From the NCBI RefSeq assembly GCF_002223055.1, contig NZ_NKFL01000004.1, forward strand, positions 682,001 through 746,000: 64,000 nucleotides of DNA. Reading direction: 5' to 3'. Both the position numbers and the translations under genes were made by a program. Shown piece after piece: positions 55,803-64,000 of this stretch (its first letter is position 1; every line of letters begins with the position of its first letter). The notes beneath the pieces were generated by a model. The model was not told the origin of the DNA. It saw only the letters and a program-made list of their open reading frames with translations, and did no database searches. Source of the stretch: Burkholderia sp. HI2500 (GTDB lineage Bacteria > Pseudomonadota > Gammaproteobacteria > Burkholderiales > Burkholderiaceae).

Positions 55803-57311
55803 ATGGCAATACCCCTGGACAACGTCAGCATGGCCGTGTTCTGCGACTTCGAGAACGTCGCGCTCGGCGTGCGCGACGCGAAGTACGAGAAGTTCGACAT
55901 CAAGCCCGTGCTGGAGCGCCTGCTGCTGAAGGGCAGCATCGTCGTGAAGAAGGCCTATTGCGACTGGGATCGCTACAAGGGCTTCAAGGCGTCGATGCAC
56001 GAGGCGAGCTTCGAGCTGATCGAGATTCCGCACGTGCGCCAGTCGGGCAAGAACTCGGCCGACATCCGGCTCGTCGTCGACGCGCTCGACCTCTGCTACA
56101 CGAAGTCGCACGTCGATACGTTCGTGATCATCAGCGGCGACTCGGATTTTTCGCCGCTGGTGTCGAAGCTGCGCGAGAACGCGAAGAAGGTGATCGGCGT
56201 CGGCGTGAAGAAATCGACGTCGGACCTGCTGGTCGCGAACTGCGACGAATTCATCTTCTACGACGACCTGGTGCGCGAGCAGCAGCGCGCGCTCGCGAAG
56301 CGCGAACAGCAGCAGCGTGCGGGCAACGGCGGCGCGAAGCGGCCCGACGAGCCGTCGTCGCGCAAGCACGACATGGACGCGCGCAAGGCCGAGGCGATCG
56401 CGCTGGCGGTCGAGACGTTCGACGCGCTCGCGTCGGAGCGGGACGACGTCGGCAAGATCTGGGCGTCGGTGCTCAAGAGCGCGATCAAGCGTCGCAAGCC
56501 GGATTTCAACGAGTCGTACTACGGATTCCGCGCGTTCGGCAACCTGCTCGACGAGGCGCAGGCGCGCGGCCTGCTCGAAGTGGGGCGTGACGACAAGTCG
56601 GGCGCGTTCGTGTCGCGGGCACGCCAGTCGGCGGCTGTGGAGCATGTCACAGCGGGCGGTGAAGGCGGCGGGCACGGCGGCGCGCACCACGGCACGCGTG
56701 CGGCCGAGCCGGCGCGGGCCGGGCGCAATGCGCAACGTCGCGGGCAGCGGGCGGAAGCGGTCATGCACGAAAGCGTGCAGGTCGACGCGGACGAGACGGA
56801 AGTGGCCGAGGTCGCCGAGGCGGCCGAGGCGGCACCGCTGATGTCGCCGGCGGAAACGGCCGGAGTGGCCGAAGTGGCCGATGCGCATGGCGGTGCGAAG
56901 GATGGCCGCAAGCGCGCGCGCAAGACCGCGGCGAAGAAGGCCGGCGCGAAGAAGGGCGCCGCCGCGAAGAGCGCAGGCCGTCAGGCAGCCGGGAAGCCGG
57001 ACGCTGCCGGGCATGGCGCGCCGATGCACGGCGGCGACCAGCACGCGCACGGCAAGCATGCCGACGACGCGCATCGCGACGCGGCGCAGGGCGACGAGCG
57101 GCATGTCACGATGACGCACGCCGGGCCGGCGGCAGGCGATGCCGGCGGCGAGCGTGCCGCTGCGCAGCCATCGCACGACGCGGCGCCGGCTGAAGCCCAT
57201 GCCGACGCGGTTGCGCAAGCGCCGGCCGCTGCCAAGCCGAAGAAGCCGGCCCGCAAGGCCGCACCGCGCGCGCGTCGTCCGCGCAAGACGGCGGCGGACG
57301 CTGCCGAGTAA
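55803..57311 (+). CDS. NYN-domain protein with OST-HTH and histone-like tail
   Basis: 502 aa. The N-terminal NYN (PIN-like RNase) domain covers residues 8-155: AVFCDFENV (Asp15), SADIRLVVDAL (Asp87, Asp93) and ISGDSDFSPLV (Asp113, Asp115) give the acidic metal site. An OST-HTH/LOTUS-like module occupies about 195-280 (ESYYGFRAFGNLLDEAQARGLLEV), of the type that binds RNA. Residues 285-502 are low-complexity, rich in Ala, Lys, His and Gly, with histone-H1-like stretches (KKAGAKKGAAAKS; KPKKPARKAAPRARRPRK). Bacterial NYN-LOTUS proteins are thought to act on RNA. The tail could tether it to nucleic acid. Confidence 0.9.
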   Translation: MAIPLDNVSMAVFCDFENVALGVRDAKYEKFDIKPVLERLLLKGSIVVKKAYCDWDRYKGFKASMHEASFELIEIPHVRQSGKNSADIRLVVDALDLCYTKSHVDTFVIISGDSDFSPLVSKLRENAKKVIGVGVKKSTSDLLVANCDEFIFYDDLVREQQRALAKREQQQRAGNGGAKRPDEPSSRKHDMDARKAEAIALAVETFDALASERDDVGKIWASVLKSAIKRRKPDFNESYYGFRAFGNLLDEAQARGLLEVGRDDKSGAFVSRARQSAAVEHVTAGGEGGGHGGAHHGTRAAEPARAGRNAQRRGQRAEAVMHESVQVDADETEVAEVAEAAEAAPLMSPAETAGVAEVADAHGGAKDGRKRARKTAAKKAGAKKGAAAKSAGRQAAGKPDAAGHGAPMHGGDQHAHGKHADDAHRDAAQGDERHVTMTHAGPAAGDAGGERAAAQPSHDAAPAEAHADAVAQAPAAAKPKKPARKAAPRARRPRKTAADAAE

Positions 57312-57390
57312 CACCGATCGGCCGGATGCCGTCCCGAGCGGGGCGGCAGCCGCGCCACGGGTTCGGCCGGTGCAACGCCGGCCCGTCGAA

Positions 57391-57774
57391 CTAGCCGTTC
57401 AGCACATAAGGCTGCGTCATCACTTCGAGGAAGTGGCCGTCCGGATCGTCGAAGTACACGCCTCGGCCGCCGTTGTGGCGGTAGATGTCATCGGGTTGCC
57501 GCTTCGCCGGGTCGGCCCAGTGCGGCAGCCCGCGCTCGCGAATGCGCGCGAGCACGCGATCGAAGCCTGCTTCGTCGAGCAGGAACGCGTAATGCTGCGA
57601 CGCGATCTCTCCCGACTGTTCATAAAAATCGAGCGACACGCCGTTGCCGAGCGGGACGACCAGCATCGCGCCGAACGGCGTCGGCGGCGGCAATTCCAGC
57701 AGCTCGGTGAGGAAGCGGCTCGACGCGCGCTTGTCGCGGCACCAGACGATCGTGTGGTTGAGCAGGACGTTCAT
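57391..57774 (-). CDS. VOC-family (glyoxalase/dioxygenase-like) protein
   Basis: 127 aa, one vicinal-oxygen-chelate domain: LLNHTIVWCRDKRASSRFLTEL (metal His), QHYAFLLDEAGFDRVLARI, and GVYFDDPDGHFLEVMTQ (metal Glu). Reaction not predictable. ATG at MNVLLNH is the first residue of the fold. Confidence 0.87.
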   Translation of the reverse strand: MNVLLNHTIVWCRDKRASSRFLTELLELPPPTPFGAMLVVPLGNGVSLDFYEQSGEIASQHYAFLLDEAGFDRVLARIRERGLPHWADPAKRQPDDIYRHNGGRGVYFDDPDGHFLEVMTQPYVLNG

Positions 57775-58025
57775 GGCGGGTTCCCGGGAAGGGGACGGCG
57801 GTGGGCATGGACACACGATAGCCGATTGCGGCCCGTCCGCAAGCCGGGGCTGCGGCGAGCCGGGCGGCACGCGCCATTCGTCGACTGAAACGATCTGGAC
57901 GAACGGCTACTTTTTCGGGAGCAAAGGTCATTGGCGCCGCTTTTTGCGCCGCCAAGAATTCCTGTCAGGCCATCGCCGTCATCCGCCGGATGACGAACGG
58001 GCGATGCGCAACAGGGAGACAGACG

Positions 58026-58466
58026 ATGCGCTTCATGCTGAACGGCCAGCCGTTCGATTTCGACGGCGATCCCGATACGCCGCTCCTGTGGGTCATTCGC
58101 GACTCGGCCAGACTGACGGGCACCAAGTACGGCTGTGGCATCGGCGCGTGCGGCGCCTGCACCGTGCACCTCGACGGCGAAGCCGCGCGTGCGTGCGTGC
58201 TGCCGGCGGCGAGCGTCGCGGGCCGCGCGGTCACGACGATCGAGGGGCTGTCGCACGATCGCTCGCATCCGGTGCAGCGCGCGTGGATCGAGAAGGACGT
58301 GCCGCAATGCGGCTATTGCCAGTCGGGGATGGTGATGGCGACGGCCGCGCTGCTCGTGCGCCACCGCAAGCCGACCGACGCGCAGATCGACGCGGCCGTC
58401 ACGAACCTGTGCCGCTGCGCGACCTATCAACGCATTCGCGAGGCGATCCATGTCGCGGCCGGCTGA
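58026..58466 (+). CDS. (2Fe-2S) subunit of a molybdenum hydroxylase (IorA-like)
   Basis: 146 aa with two iron-sulphur sites: plant-ferredoxin type [16 protein letters not shown] with a later Cys, and the helical site QCGYCQSGM ... [10 protein letters not shown]. It is typical of the small subunit of isoquinoline 1-oxidoreductase or aldehyde dehydrogenases. GGGAGA precedes the ATG. It overlaps the large-subunit gene by 17 bp. Confidence 0.94.
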   Translation: MRFMLNGQPFDFDGDPDTPLLWVIRDSARLTGTKYGCGIGACGACTVHLDGEAARACVLPAASVAGRAVTTIEGLSHDRSHPVQRAWIEKDVPQCGYCQSGMVMATAALLVRHRKPTDAQIDAAVTNLCRCATYQRIREAIHVAAG

Positions 58467-60654
58467 CGCGGTGCGGGTACAGCCGGTGCCGAACGTGGCG
58501 CGGCGCGTGTTCCTGAAGGGCGGCGTCGCGCTGGCGGGCAGCCTGCTGCTGCCCCTGGCGTTCGGCGACGTCGTTCAGGCGGACGGCGACGGTGCGCGCT
58601 TTCGCGAGATCAACGACTGGGTGCGCGTCGATACGGACGGCAGGACGATCATCGGGCTGTCGCAGGCGGAAGTCGGGCAGGGCGTCTATACCGGGCTGCC
58701 GCAGGTGCTGGCTGACGAGATGGATGCGGACTGGCGCAGCGTGACGGTCGAGTTCGTCACGGGGCGCGATGCGTACCGGATCGATGCCGCGAACGAGGCG
58801 CCGCAGCAATTCGTCGGCGCGTCGATGTCGGCGACGATGTTCTACACGCGCTTGCGGATCGCGGGTGCGCAGGCGCGCTCGGCGTTCCTGCGGGCCGGCG
58901 CCGCGCGGCTCGGCGTGCGCGACACGCAGTGCGTGACGCGCGACGGCCGCGTCGTCCATCCGCCGAGTGGTCGTTCGCTGTCGTACGGCGTGCTCGTCGA
59001 CGATGCGGCCAGGCTGCCGCACGATCTGCAGCCGCGCCTGAAACCGGCCTCCGCGTACACGCTGATCGGCCGTCCGCTGCACAAGCTCGACGTGCCCGCG
59101 AAGGTCGACGGCAGCGCGATCTTCGGCATCGACGTGCAGGTGCCCGACATGCTGGTCGGCGCGCTGACGATGGCGCCCACGCTGAACGGCAAGCCGACCG
59201 CCGTGAAGAACCGCGACGCGCTGCGCGCCATGGCGGGCGTGACGGACGTCGTGCTCGCGAAGGACGCGGTGATCGTCGTCGCGCAGACCTATTGGCAGGC
59301 GAAGAAGGCGTGCGATGCGGCGGACATCGTGTGGGACGCGGGCCCGACGCCGGCATTCGACAGTGCGACGATCCTCGCGCAGCGCAAGGGCGCGCTGCAG
59401 GCGGAGCACGCGGTGGTCGCGACGCAGATCGGCGAGCCCGGGCGCCATCTTGCCGAGTCCGGCAGCGTCGTCGAGGCCGACTACCACACGCCGTACATCG
59501 TTCACGCGACGATGGAGCCCGTCAACGCGACCGCGCACGTGCGGGCCGGCGAGATCGAGGTCTGGGGGCCGATCCAGGGGCAGGACAAGGTGCGCTGGAC
59601 GCTGTCGGCGCTGTTCGGCGTGCCGGCCGAGCGCGTGATCGTCAACACGACGTTTCTCGGCGGCAGCTTCGGCCGCAAGTACGTGCCGGATTTCGTCGTG
59701 CATGCGGCCGTCGCGTCGAAGGCGGTCGGGCGGCCCGTGAAGGTGATCCGTTCGCGCGAGGACGATATCCGTCACGGTTTCTACCGGCCGTGCGCGTCCG
59801 CGCGGTTTCGCGCGGCGCTCGGCCGTGACGGCCTGCCGGTCGCGCTGCATGCGCGCGTCGCCGGTCATTCGCTGTATGCGGCAATCAAGCGCGACCGCTA
59901 CAACAAGGCGGGCGGCTGGGACGAGACGATGCTCGACGGCCTGTACGACCTTTGCTACGACGTGCCGAACCTGCTGGTCGATTCGGTCACGGTGATGCAG
60001 CCGATCCCGGTCAGCTTCATGCGCAGCGTCGGCAGCACGTCGACCGTGTTCTTCCTCGAAAGCTTCGTGAACGAGCTCGCGCATACGGTGCGGGCCGACC
60101 CGGTGCAATACCGGCGCGCGTTGCTGAAGCACGATGCGCTCGCGTTGCGCGTGCTCGAGGCGACGGCCGCGCGCGCGAACTGGTTCGGCCGCGCGCCGGC
60201 CGGCCTGTCGCGCGGGGTCGCGTATTCGCTGTACACCGGGCGCGGCGGCGCATTCAGCACGTACGTCGCGGCGATTGCCGAGGTGCGCGTCACGCGCGGC
60301 AACGTGAAGCTCGAACGGATCGTGTGCGGGATCGACTGCGGCCGCGCGATCAATCCGCTGCTGATTCGCGAGATGGTCGAGGGCGGCGTCGGCTTTGCGC
60401 TCACCAACACGTTCAGGAGCGAAATCACGTTCGAGCATGGCGCGGTCGTGCAGCGCAATTTCGCCGACTATCCGCTGCTCGGCCTGGCCGCGATGCCAAA
60501 GATCGAAGTGGTGATCGTCGACAGCGACCGCGATCCGCAAGGCTGCGGCGAGGTCGCGTTGCCGCCCGTCGCACCGGCGGTGGCGGATGCGATCTGGCGC
60601 GCGACCGGCGAGCGGCCGCGCGCGATGCCGTTCGATACGCCGCTCGCGACCTGA
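58450..60654 (+). CDS. Molybdopterin-binding large subunit (IorB-like), Tat-type signal
   Basis: 734-aa xanthine-oxidase-family subunit of the isoquinoline 1-oxidoreductase beta type. The N-terminus has [19 protein letters not shown], a twin-arginine-like signal, so the complex is probably exported folded. Cofactor motifs are [36 protein letters not shown] and, near the end, [18 protein letters not shown] with catalytic Glu701. A separate cytochrome c subunit often found with such enzymes is not present here. Substrate unknown: N-heteroaromatic or aldehyde. Confidence 0.92.
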   Translation: MSRPADAVRVQPVPNVARRVFLKGGVALAGSLLLPLAFGDVVQADGDGARFREINDWVRVDTDGRTIIGLSQAEVGQGVYTGLPQVLADEMDADWRSVTVEFVTGRDAYRIDAANEAPQQFVGASMSATMFYTRLRIAGAQARSAFLRAGAARLGVRDTQCVTRDGRVVHPPSGRSLSYGVLVDDAARLPHDLQPRLKPASAYTLIGRPLHKLDVPAKVDGSAIFGIDVQVPDMLVGALTMAPTLNGKPTAVKNRDALRAMAGVTDVVLAKDAVIVVAQTYWQAKKACDAADIVWDAGPTPAFDSATILAQRKGALQAEHAVVATQIGEPGRHLAESGSVVEADYHTPYIVHATMEPVNATAHVRAGEIEVWGPIQGQDKVRWTLSALFGVPAERVIVNTTFLGGSFGRKYVPDFVVHAAVASKAVGRPVKVIRSREDDIRHGFYRPCASARFRAALGRDGLPVALHARVAGHSLYAAIKRDRYNKAGGWDETMLDGLYDLCYDVPNLLVDSVTVMQPIPVSFMRSVGSTSTVFFLESFVNELAHTVRADPVQYRRALLKHDALALRVLEATAARANWFGRAPAGLSRGVAYSLYTGRGGAFSTYVAAIAEVRVTRGNVKLERIVCGIDCGRAINPLLIREMVEGGVGFALTNTFRSEITFEHGAVVQRNFADYPLLGLAAMPKIEVVIVDSDRDPQGCGEVALPPVAPAVADAIWRATGERPRAMPFDTPLAT

Positions 60655-60742
60655 ACGACCCGATATCCCCCACCGGCCGGCGGCGCCGAGTGCGTCGCCG
60701 GTCGATAGAAAGCATAACTACACGATTGGTCTGGAGACTTCG

Positions 60743-61834
60743 ATGAAAACCTTTCGCTCGGCCGCGACGGCCATCTCGTTCGCGGCCGCCGCCGCCGCAT
60801 CGCCGGACGCGCAGGCGCAGGGCAGCGTGACGCTGTACGGCATCGTCGACACCGGCGTGCAGTACTACAACCATGCAGCCGGCGGTGGCGCGGTCGCCGG
60901 CATGCCGTCGCTGACCGGCGAAGTGCCGTCGCGCTTCGGGTTGCGCGGCGTCGAGGATCTCGGCGGCGGCTTCCGCACGTTCTTCGTGCTCGAAAACGGC
61001 TTCGCGCTGAACTCGGGCGCGCTGAACTACGGCGGCCGCCTGTTCGGCCGACAGGCGAACGTCGGCATCGATTCGCCGTATGGCACGCTCACGCTCGGGC
61101 GGCAGATGAACATGTCGATGCTCGTGCTGCTCAACGCCGACGTGATCGGCCCGTCGATTCATTCGATGGCGAGCTTCGACAGCTATCTGCCGAACGCGCG
61201 CAGCGACAGCGCGATCGGCTATCTCGGTCACTTCGGCGGCGTGACGCTCGGCGGCACGTACAGCACCGGGCGCGATGCGGCGGGCCCGGCCGGCCCGTCG
61301 GCCACGAACTGCGCGGGCAACGTGCCGGGCGACCCTGTCGCCTGCCGGCAATACACGATGATGGTCGCGTACGACGCGCCGCAGTTCGGCATGGCCGCTT
61401 CGTACGACGTGATGCACGGCGGCACGGGCGCGTCGGCGCCGCTGTCGAACCCCGGCTATACCGACACGCGCACGATCGTCGATGCGTACGTCAAGTTCGG
61501 CATCGCGAAACTCGGCGCGGGCTGGATCCGCCGCAACACGGCGGCCGCGGCCCACGGCCAGTCGGACCTCTTTTTCGCGGGCGGCACGGTCTACGCGACG
61601 CCGGCGCTATCATTCGACGCACAGGCCGTGCGCTATCTGCTGCGTGGCCGCTACGACTCGAACCTGTTCGTCGGGCGGGCCAACTACAGCCTGTCGAAGC
61701 GCACGCTGGTCTATACGTCCGTCGGTTACATGATGAACAGCGCGCTCGGCACGTCGGCGGTGGCGGCAGGCGGCACGGTCCGCACCGGCCGCGACCAGGT
61801 CGGTGCGATGGCGGGCATCCAGCAGCGCTTCTGA
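60743..61834 (+). CDS. Gram-negative trimeric porin
   Basis: 363-aa 16-strand beta-barrel porin (Porin_4 type). It has a signal peptide ending AQA-QG and the classical N-terminus SVTLYGIVDTGVQYYN. RFGLRGVEDLGGGFRTFFVLENGF and FGRQANVGIDSPYGTLTLGRQ are typical of Burkholderiales OpcP-type porins. The terminal Phe needed for BAM recognition is present (QQRF). It follows the Mo-hydroxylase and may admit its substrate. GGAG precedes the ATG. Confidence 0.94.
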   Translation: MKTFRSAATAISFAAAAAASPDAQAQGSVTLYGIVDTGVQYYNHAAGGGAVAGMPSLTGEVPSRFGLRGVEDLGGGFRTFFVLENGFALNSGALNYGGRLFGRQANVGIDSPYGTLTLGRQMNMSMLVLLNADVIGPSIHSMASFDSYLPNARSDSAIGYLGHFGGVTLGGTYSTGRDAAGPAGPSATNCAGNVPGDPVACRQYTMMVAYDAPQFGMAASYDVMHGGTGASAPLSNPGYTDTRTIVDAYVKFGIAKLGAGWIRRNTAAAAHGQSDLFFAGGTVYATPALSFDAQAVRYLLRGRYDSNLFVGRANYSLSKRTLVYTSVGYMMNSALGTSAVAAGGTVRTGRDQVGAMAGIQQRF

Positions 61835-61865
61835 CGCGGCGGCGCGCTCCACGGAGATTTCGACG

Positions 61866-62828
61866 ATGACGACCGATCTTCTCAGCGACGTGCTGACCGA
61901 CCTGCGGGCCGGTGCAGTGGTCACGGGACGCTTCACACTGAGCGCACCGTGGGCGATCCGCAAGCCGGCCGTCGCGGGCGCGCCATTTCGCACCTGCGCG
62001 GGCAGCCCGTTCTTTCTGTCGGTCGCCGGCGCCGCGCCCGTGCACGTCGAGCCGGGCGACTTCGTGCTGCTGCCGCACGGCGACGAGCACGTGATGGCGT
62101 CGTCGCTCGACGTGCCGCCCGTGCCGTTCGATACGCTGATGGCCGACAAGGGCATCCGGCCGCGCTTCGACACGCCGCTCGCGTTTGCCGCGGGCGGCGG
62201 TGGCGCGACCAGCGAACTCTATACGGGGATCGTCGTGTATCGCGACATCGTGCGCAGTCCGCTGTTCTCGGTGTTGCCGACGCTGATCCACGTGCGCGCC
62301 AACGATGCGGCCGTCGCGCCGTGGCTCGCGAGCACGCTGCAGAGCTTCATCCAGGAATCGATGGCGTGCCAGCCGGGCTGGGCGATCGCCGCGACGCGCC
62401 TGGCCGACGTGCTGTTCGTGCAGTTGCTGCGCGCGCATCTGCAATCGTCGGCGAATCACACGGGCTGGCTGCGTGGCCTCACCGATCCGCAGATCGGCCG
62501 CGCGATGGCGCTGATGCATCGCGATCCGCGGCGCAACTGGCAGCTCGCGAGCCTCGCGGCCGAGGCCGGCATGTCGCGGTCGCGCTTTTGCACGCATTTC
62601 GCCGAACTCGTCGGCGAGACACCGATCGGTCATCTGACCGCCTACCGGATGTATCTGGCGAGCGGCGAGCTCGCGAACGGCAAGCTGCGGCTGATCGAGA
62701 TCGCCGAGCGGGTCGGCTACACGTCGGAGAAGGCGTTCGCGCGCGCGTTCCATCGCTGGTCGGGGATGGCGCCGCGCCGCTATGCGCGCAACGCACGGGA
62801 CCTGTATGACCTTGCACGACATGGATGA
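61866..62828 (+). CDS. AraC-family regulator with N-terminal cupin
   Basis: 320 aa. The N-terminal cupin_6-like sensor (about residues 1-190; PVHVEPGDFVLLPHGDEHVM) is followed by an AraC DNA-binding domain (about 210-310) with WQLASLAAEAGMSRSRFCTHFAELVG and LIEIAERVGYTSEKAFARAFHRW. It follows the porin by 31 bp on the same strand, so it likely controls the Mo-hydroxylase/porin genes. Confidence 0.91.
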   Translation: MTTDLLSDVLTDLRAGAVVTGRFTLSAPWAIRKPAVAGAPFRTCAGSPFFLSVAGAAPVHVEPGDFVLLPHGDEHVMASSLDVPPVPFDTLMADKGIRPRFDTPLAFAAGGGGATSELYTGIVVYRDIVRSPLFSVLPTLIHVRANDAAVAPWLASTLQSFIQESMACQPGWAIAATRLADVLFVQLLRAHLQSSANHTGWLRGLTDPQIGRAMALMHRDPRRNWQLASLAAEAGMSRSRFCTHFAELVGETPIGHLTAYRMYLASGELANGKLRLIEIAERVGYTSEKAFARAFHRWSGMAPRRYARNARDLYDLARHG

Positions 62829-63501
62829 CCGCGCAGCGCGCCATCGGGTGCCGGCGCTCGCGCGCGGGCTCGCGATTCTCGAAGCGGTTGCGGCCGGGTC
62901 GTCGTCCGCGACCGCCGCGGACCTCGCGTCGCGGCTCGGCGTGCCGCGCAACTCGATCGCCCGGCTGCTGAGAACGCTGGTTCGGTACGCGTTTCTCGTC
63001 GTCGATCCGCACGGCCGCTATCGACCCGGGCCGGCTGCCGCGCGTGTCGCGGCCGCGTATCTCGGCGCGCGGCCTGAAGTCGCGCATGCGCAGCCGGTGC
63101 TGGACGCGTTGTGCGCGCGCAGCGGGCTCGCCGCGCAGTTGCTCGGACGGGATGGCGCGGAAGTCGTCGTGCTCGCGCAGGCGGCGCCCGACGGGGCCGC
63201 CTGCCTCATCACGCGCGTCGGGGCGCGGTTCGCGGGGCGGGCGGTGGCGGATGTGGATGGCGAAAACGATGCGGTCGAGCCCGACGGCCAGCCCGTCCGG
63301 CGGTTGGGCCGGCAGGGCGCGTCCCGGCAGGCGGCCGGCATCGTCGCGATGCCGGTGGATGCGGGCGGTGCGCTCGCGATCGGCGTCGCGCTCGATGTGC
63401 CGGACGACGCGCGATGGCGGCAGATACCGGAAATGATCGGCGACGCGGCGCGGCGCCTGTCGGACGCGCTGGCCGATCCGGCCGAGGCCGCCCACCGCTG
63501 A
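62806..63501 (+). CDS. Short IclR-family regulator
   Basis: 231 aa. The N-terminal IclR winged HTH is clear (ALARGLAILEAVAAG, TAADLASRLGVPRNSIARLLRTLV, YRPGPAA). The effector domain that follows is shorter than the usual 170-180 residues and lacks a recognisable HATALGKA-like segment, so ligand binding may be altered. The start overlaps the end of the AraC gene by 23 bp; an ATG at 62821 is an alternative. Neither has a strong ribosome site, consistent with coupling. Confidence 0.82.
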   Translation: MTLHDMDDRAARHRVPALARGLAILEAVAAGSSSATAADLASRLGVPRNSIARLLRTLVRYAFLVVDPHGRYRPGPAAARVAAAYLGARPEVAHAQPVLDALCARSGLAAQLLGRDGAEVVVLAQAAPDGAACLITRVGARFAGRAVADVDGENDAVEPDGQPVRRLGRQGASRQAAGIVAMPVDAGGALAIGVALDVPDDARWRQIPEMIGDAARRLSDALADPAEAAHR

Positions 63502-63621
63502 GCGCCATCGGCCGTCGTCGCGGTCCACCGGCGCGGGCGCCGGCCGCGCGCCACGTTCGCGGCGACGCGGGCCGACGAACGGAGCGGGCGGTACGACATG
63601 TCCCGCCCGCGGGCCGCTTCA

Positions 63622-64000
63622 TCACTCCCCGGCGACGGCCGGCCCGCCGTTGTTCCCGCGGCGGTTGCGCCGTTTCTCGGCCCACACGCGGAAGCGGTCC
63701 ATGTACAGGTAGACGACCGGCGTCGTATAGAGCGTCAGCACCTGCGACACGATCAGCCCGCCGGCGATCGCGATCCCGAGCGGCGCGCGCAGCTCGGCGC
63801 CGTCGCCGTGGCCGAACGCGAGCGGCAGCGCGCCGAGCAGCGCGGCCATCGTCGTCATCATGATCGGGCGGAAGCGCAGCAGGCACGCCTCGTGGATCGC
63901 GTCGAACGACGACTTCTGGTTGTTGCGCGTCTGGTCGATCGCGAAGTCGACCATCATGATCGCGTTCTTCTTCACGATCCCGATCAACAGGATCACGCCG
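63622..64000 (-). CDS. RND efflux transporter permease, N-terminal part outside window
   Basis: Only the last 125 or so residues are present. They hold the final transmembrane helices of an AcrB/MdtB-type pump: [61 protein letters not shown]. These are typical of HAE1/MdtBC drug exporters. The reading frame continues past base 64000. Confidence 0.93.
   Translation of the reverse strand, partial: GVILLIGIVKKNAIMMVDFAIDQTRNNQKSSFDAIHEACLLRFRPIMMTTMAALLGALPLAFGHGDGAELRAPLGIAIAGGLIVSQVLTLYTTPVVYLYMDRFRVWAEKRRNRRGNNGGPAVAGE

Noticed and set aside
60587-60742. Upstream extension of the porin gene
   Set aside because: It overlaps the Mo-hydroxylase gene and would hide the signal peptide; ATG 60743 has GGAG upstream.
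63584-63610. Hairpin GCGGGCGG/CCGCCCGC as terminator of the IclR or RND gene
   Set aside because: No T-tract on either side and GC-rich inverted repeats are common by chance here.

Overview
The window is GC-rich (roughly two thirds G+C) with strong G/C bias at third codon positions. Gene content points to a Burkholderia chromosome, most like the B. cepacia complex: an EarP-type EF-P rhamnosyltransferase, the hpnIJKL hopanoid head-group genes, the arginine succinyltransferase (AST) pathway with two-subunit AruF/AruG, and a Tat-exported phosphocholine-type phospholipase C. This assignment is inferred from gene families, not from a database search. I see no prophage, transposase, CRISPR array or rRNA. 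Both edges cut genes: a response regulator on the left and an RND pump on the right.

Layout. 1-9.8 kb is housekeeping: an NtrC-type regulator with an altered GAFTGA loop, efp with its modifying enzyme earP, uvrC, pgsA, three near-identical tandem tRNA-Gly(GCC) genes plus tRNA-Cys(GCA), a cupin-type XRE regulator with an acetyltransferase, a ParD-like gene overlapping map, and free-methionine-sulfoxide reductase. 9.8-21.9 kb holds a LysR/pirin divergent pair, an ElaA-type acetyltransferase, a copper-delivery set (sco, pcuAC, ctaG-like), otsBA for trehalose, an MsbA-like ABC exporter, a GT4 glycosyltransferase and two small membrane proteins. 22-31.7 kb holds glucarate dehydratase with a FadR-type regulator, a branched-chain amino-acid-type binding protein, phospholipase C, pdxY, an alpha/beta hydrolase and an LLM-type flavin oxidoreductase.

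32.3-37.0 kb is the hopanoid side-chain cluster hpnI-hpnJ-hpnK-hpnL, followed by a lipoprotein with two BamE-like repeats. 37.9-50.6 kb is a complete basic-amino-acid system: permeases and ATPase (hisQMP-like), an AraC/GlxA-type regulator resembling Pseudomonas ArgR, the five-step AST catabolic operon (astC-aruF-aruG-astD-astB-astE), and an ArgT/HisJ-like binding protein. Import and degradation of arginine/ornithine to glutamate are therefore encoded side by side. The regulator and the catabolic operon are separated by the most unusual structure in the window: two ~290-bp repeats in inverted orientation, each carrying its own perfect 15-bp-stem palindrome.

50.7-64 kb holds a c-di-GMP EAL protein (degenerate GGDEF) in tandem with an HDOD protein, an exported peroxiredoxin, an NAD(P)-binding oxidoreductase, a NYN/OST-HTH protein with a long histone-like tail, a VOC protein, and a two-subunit molybdenum hydroxylase with a porin and two transcription factors (AraC, short IclR), then the edge of an RND efflux gene.
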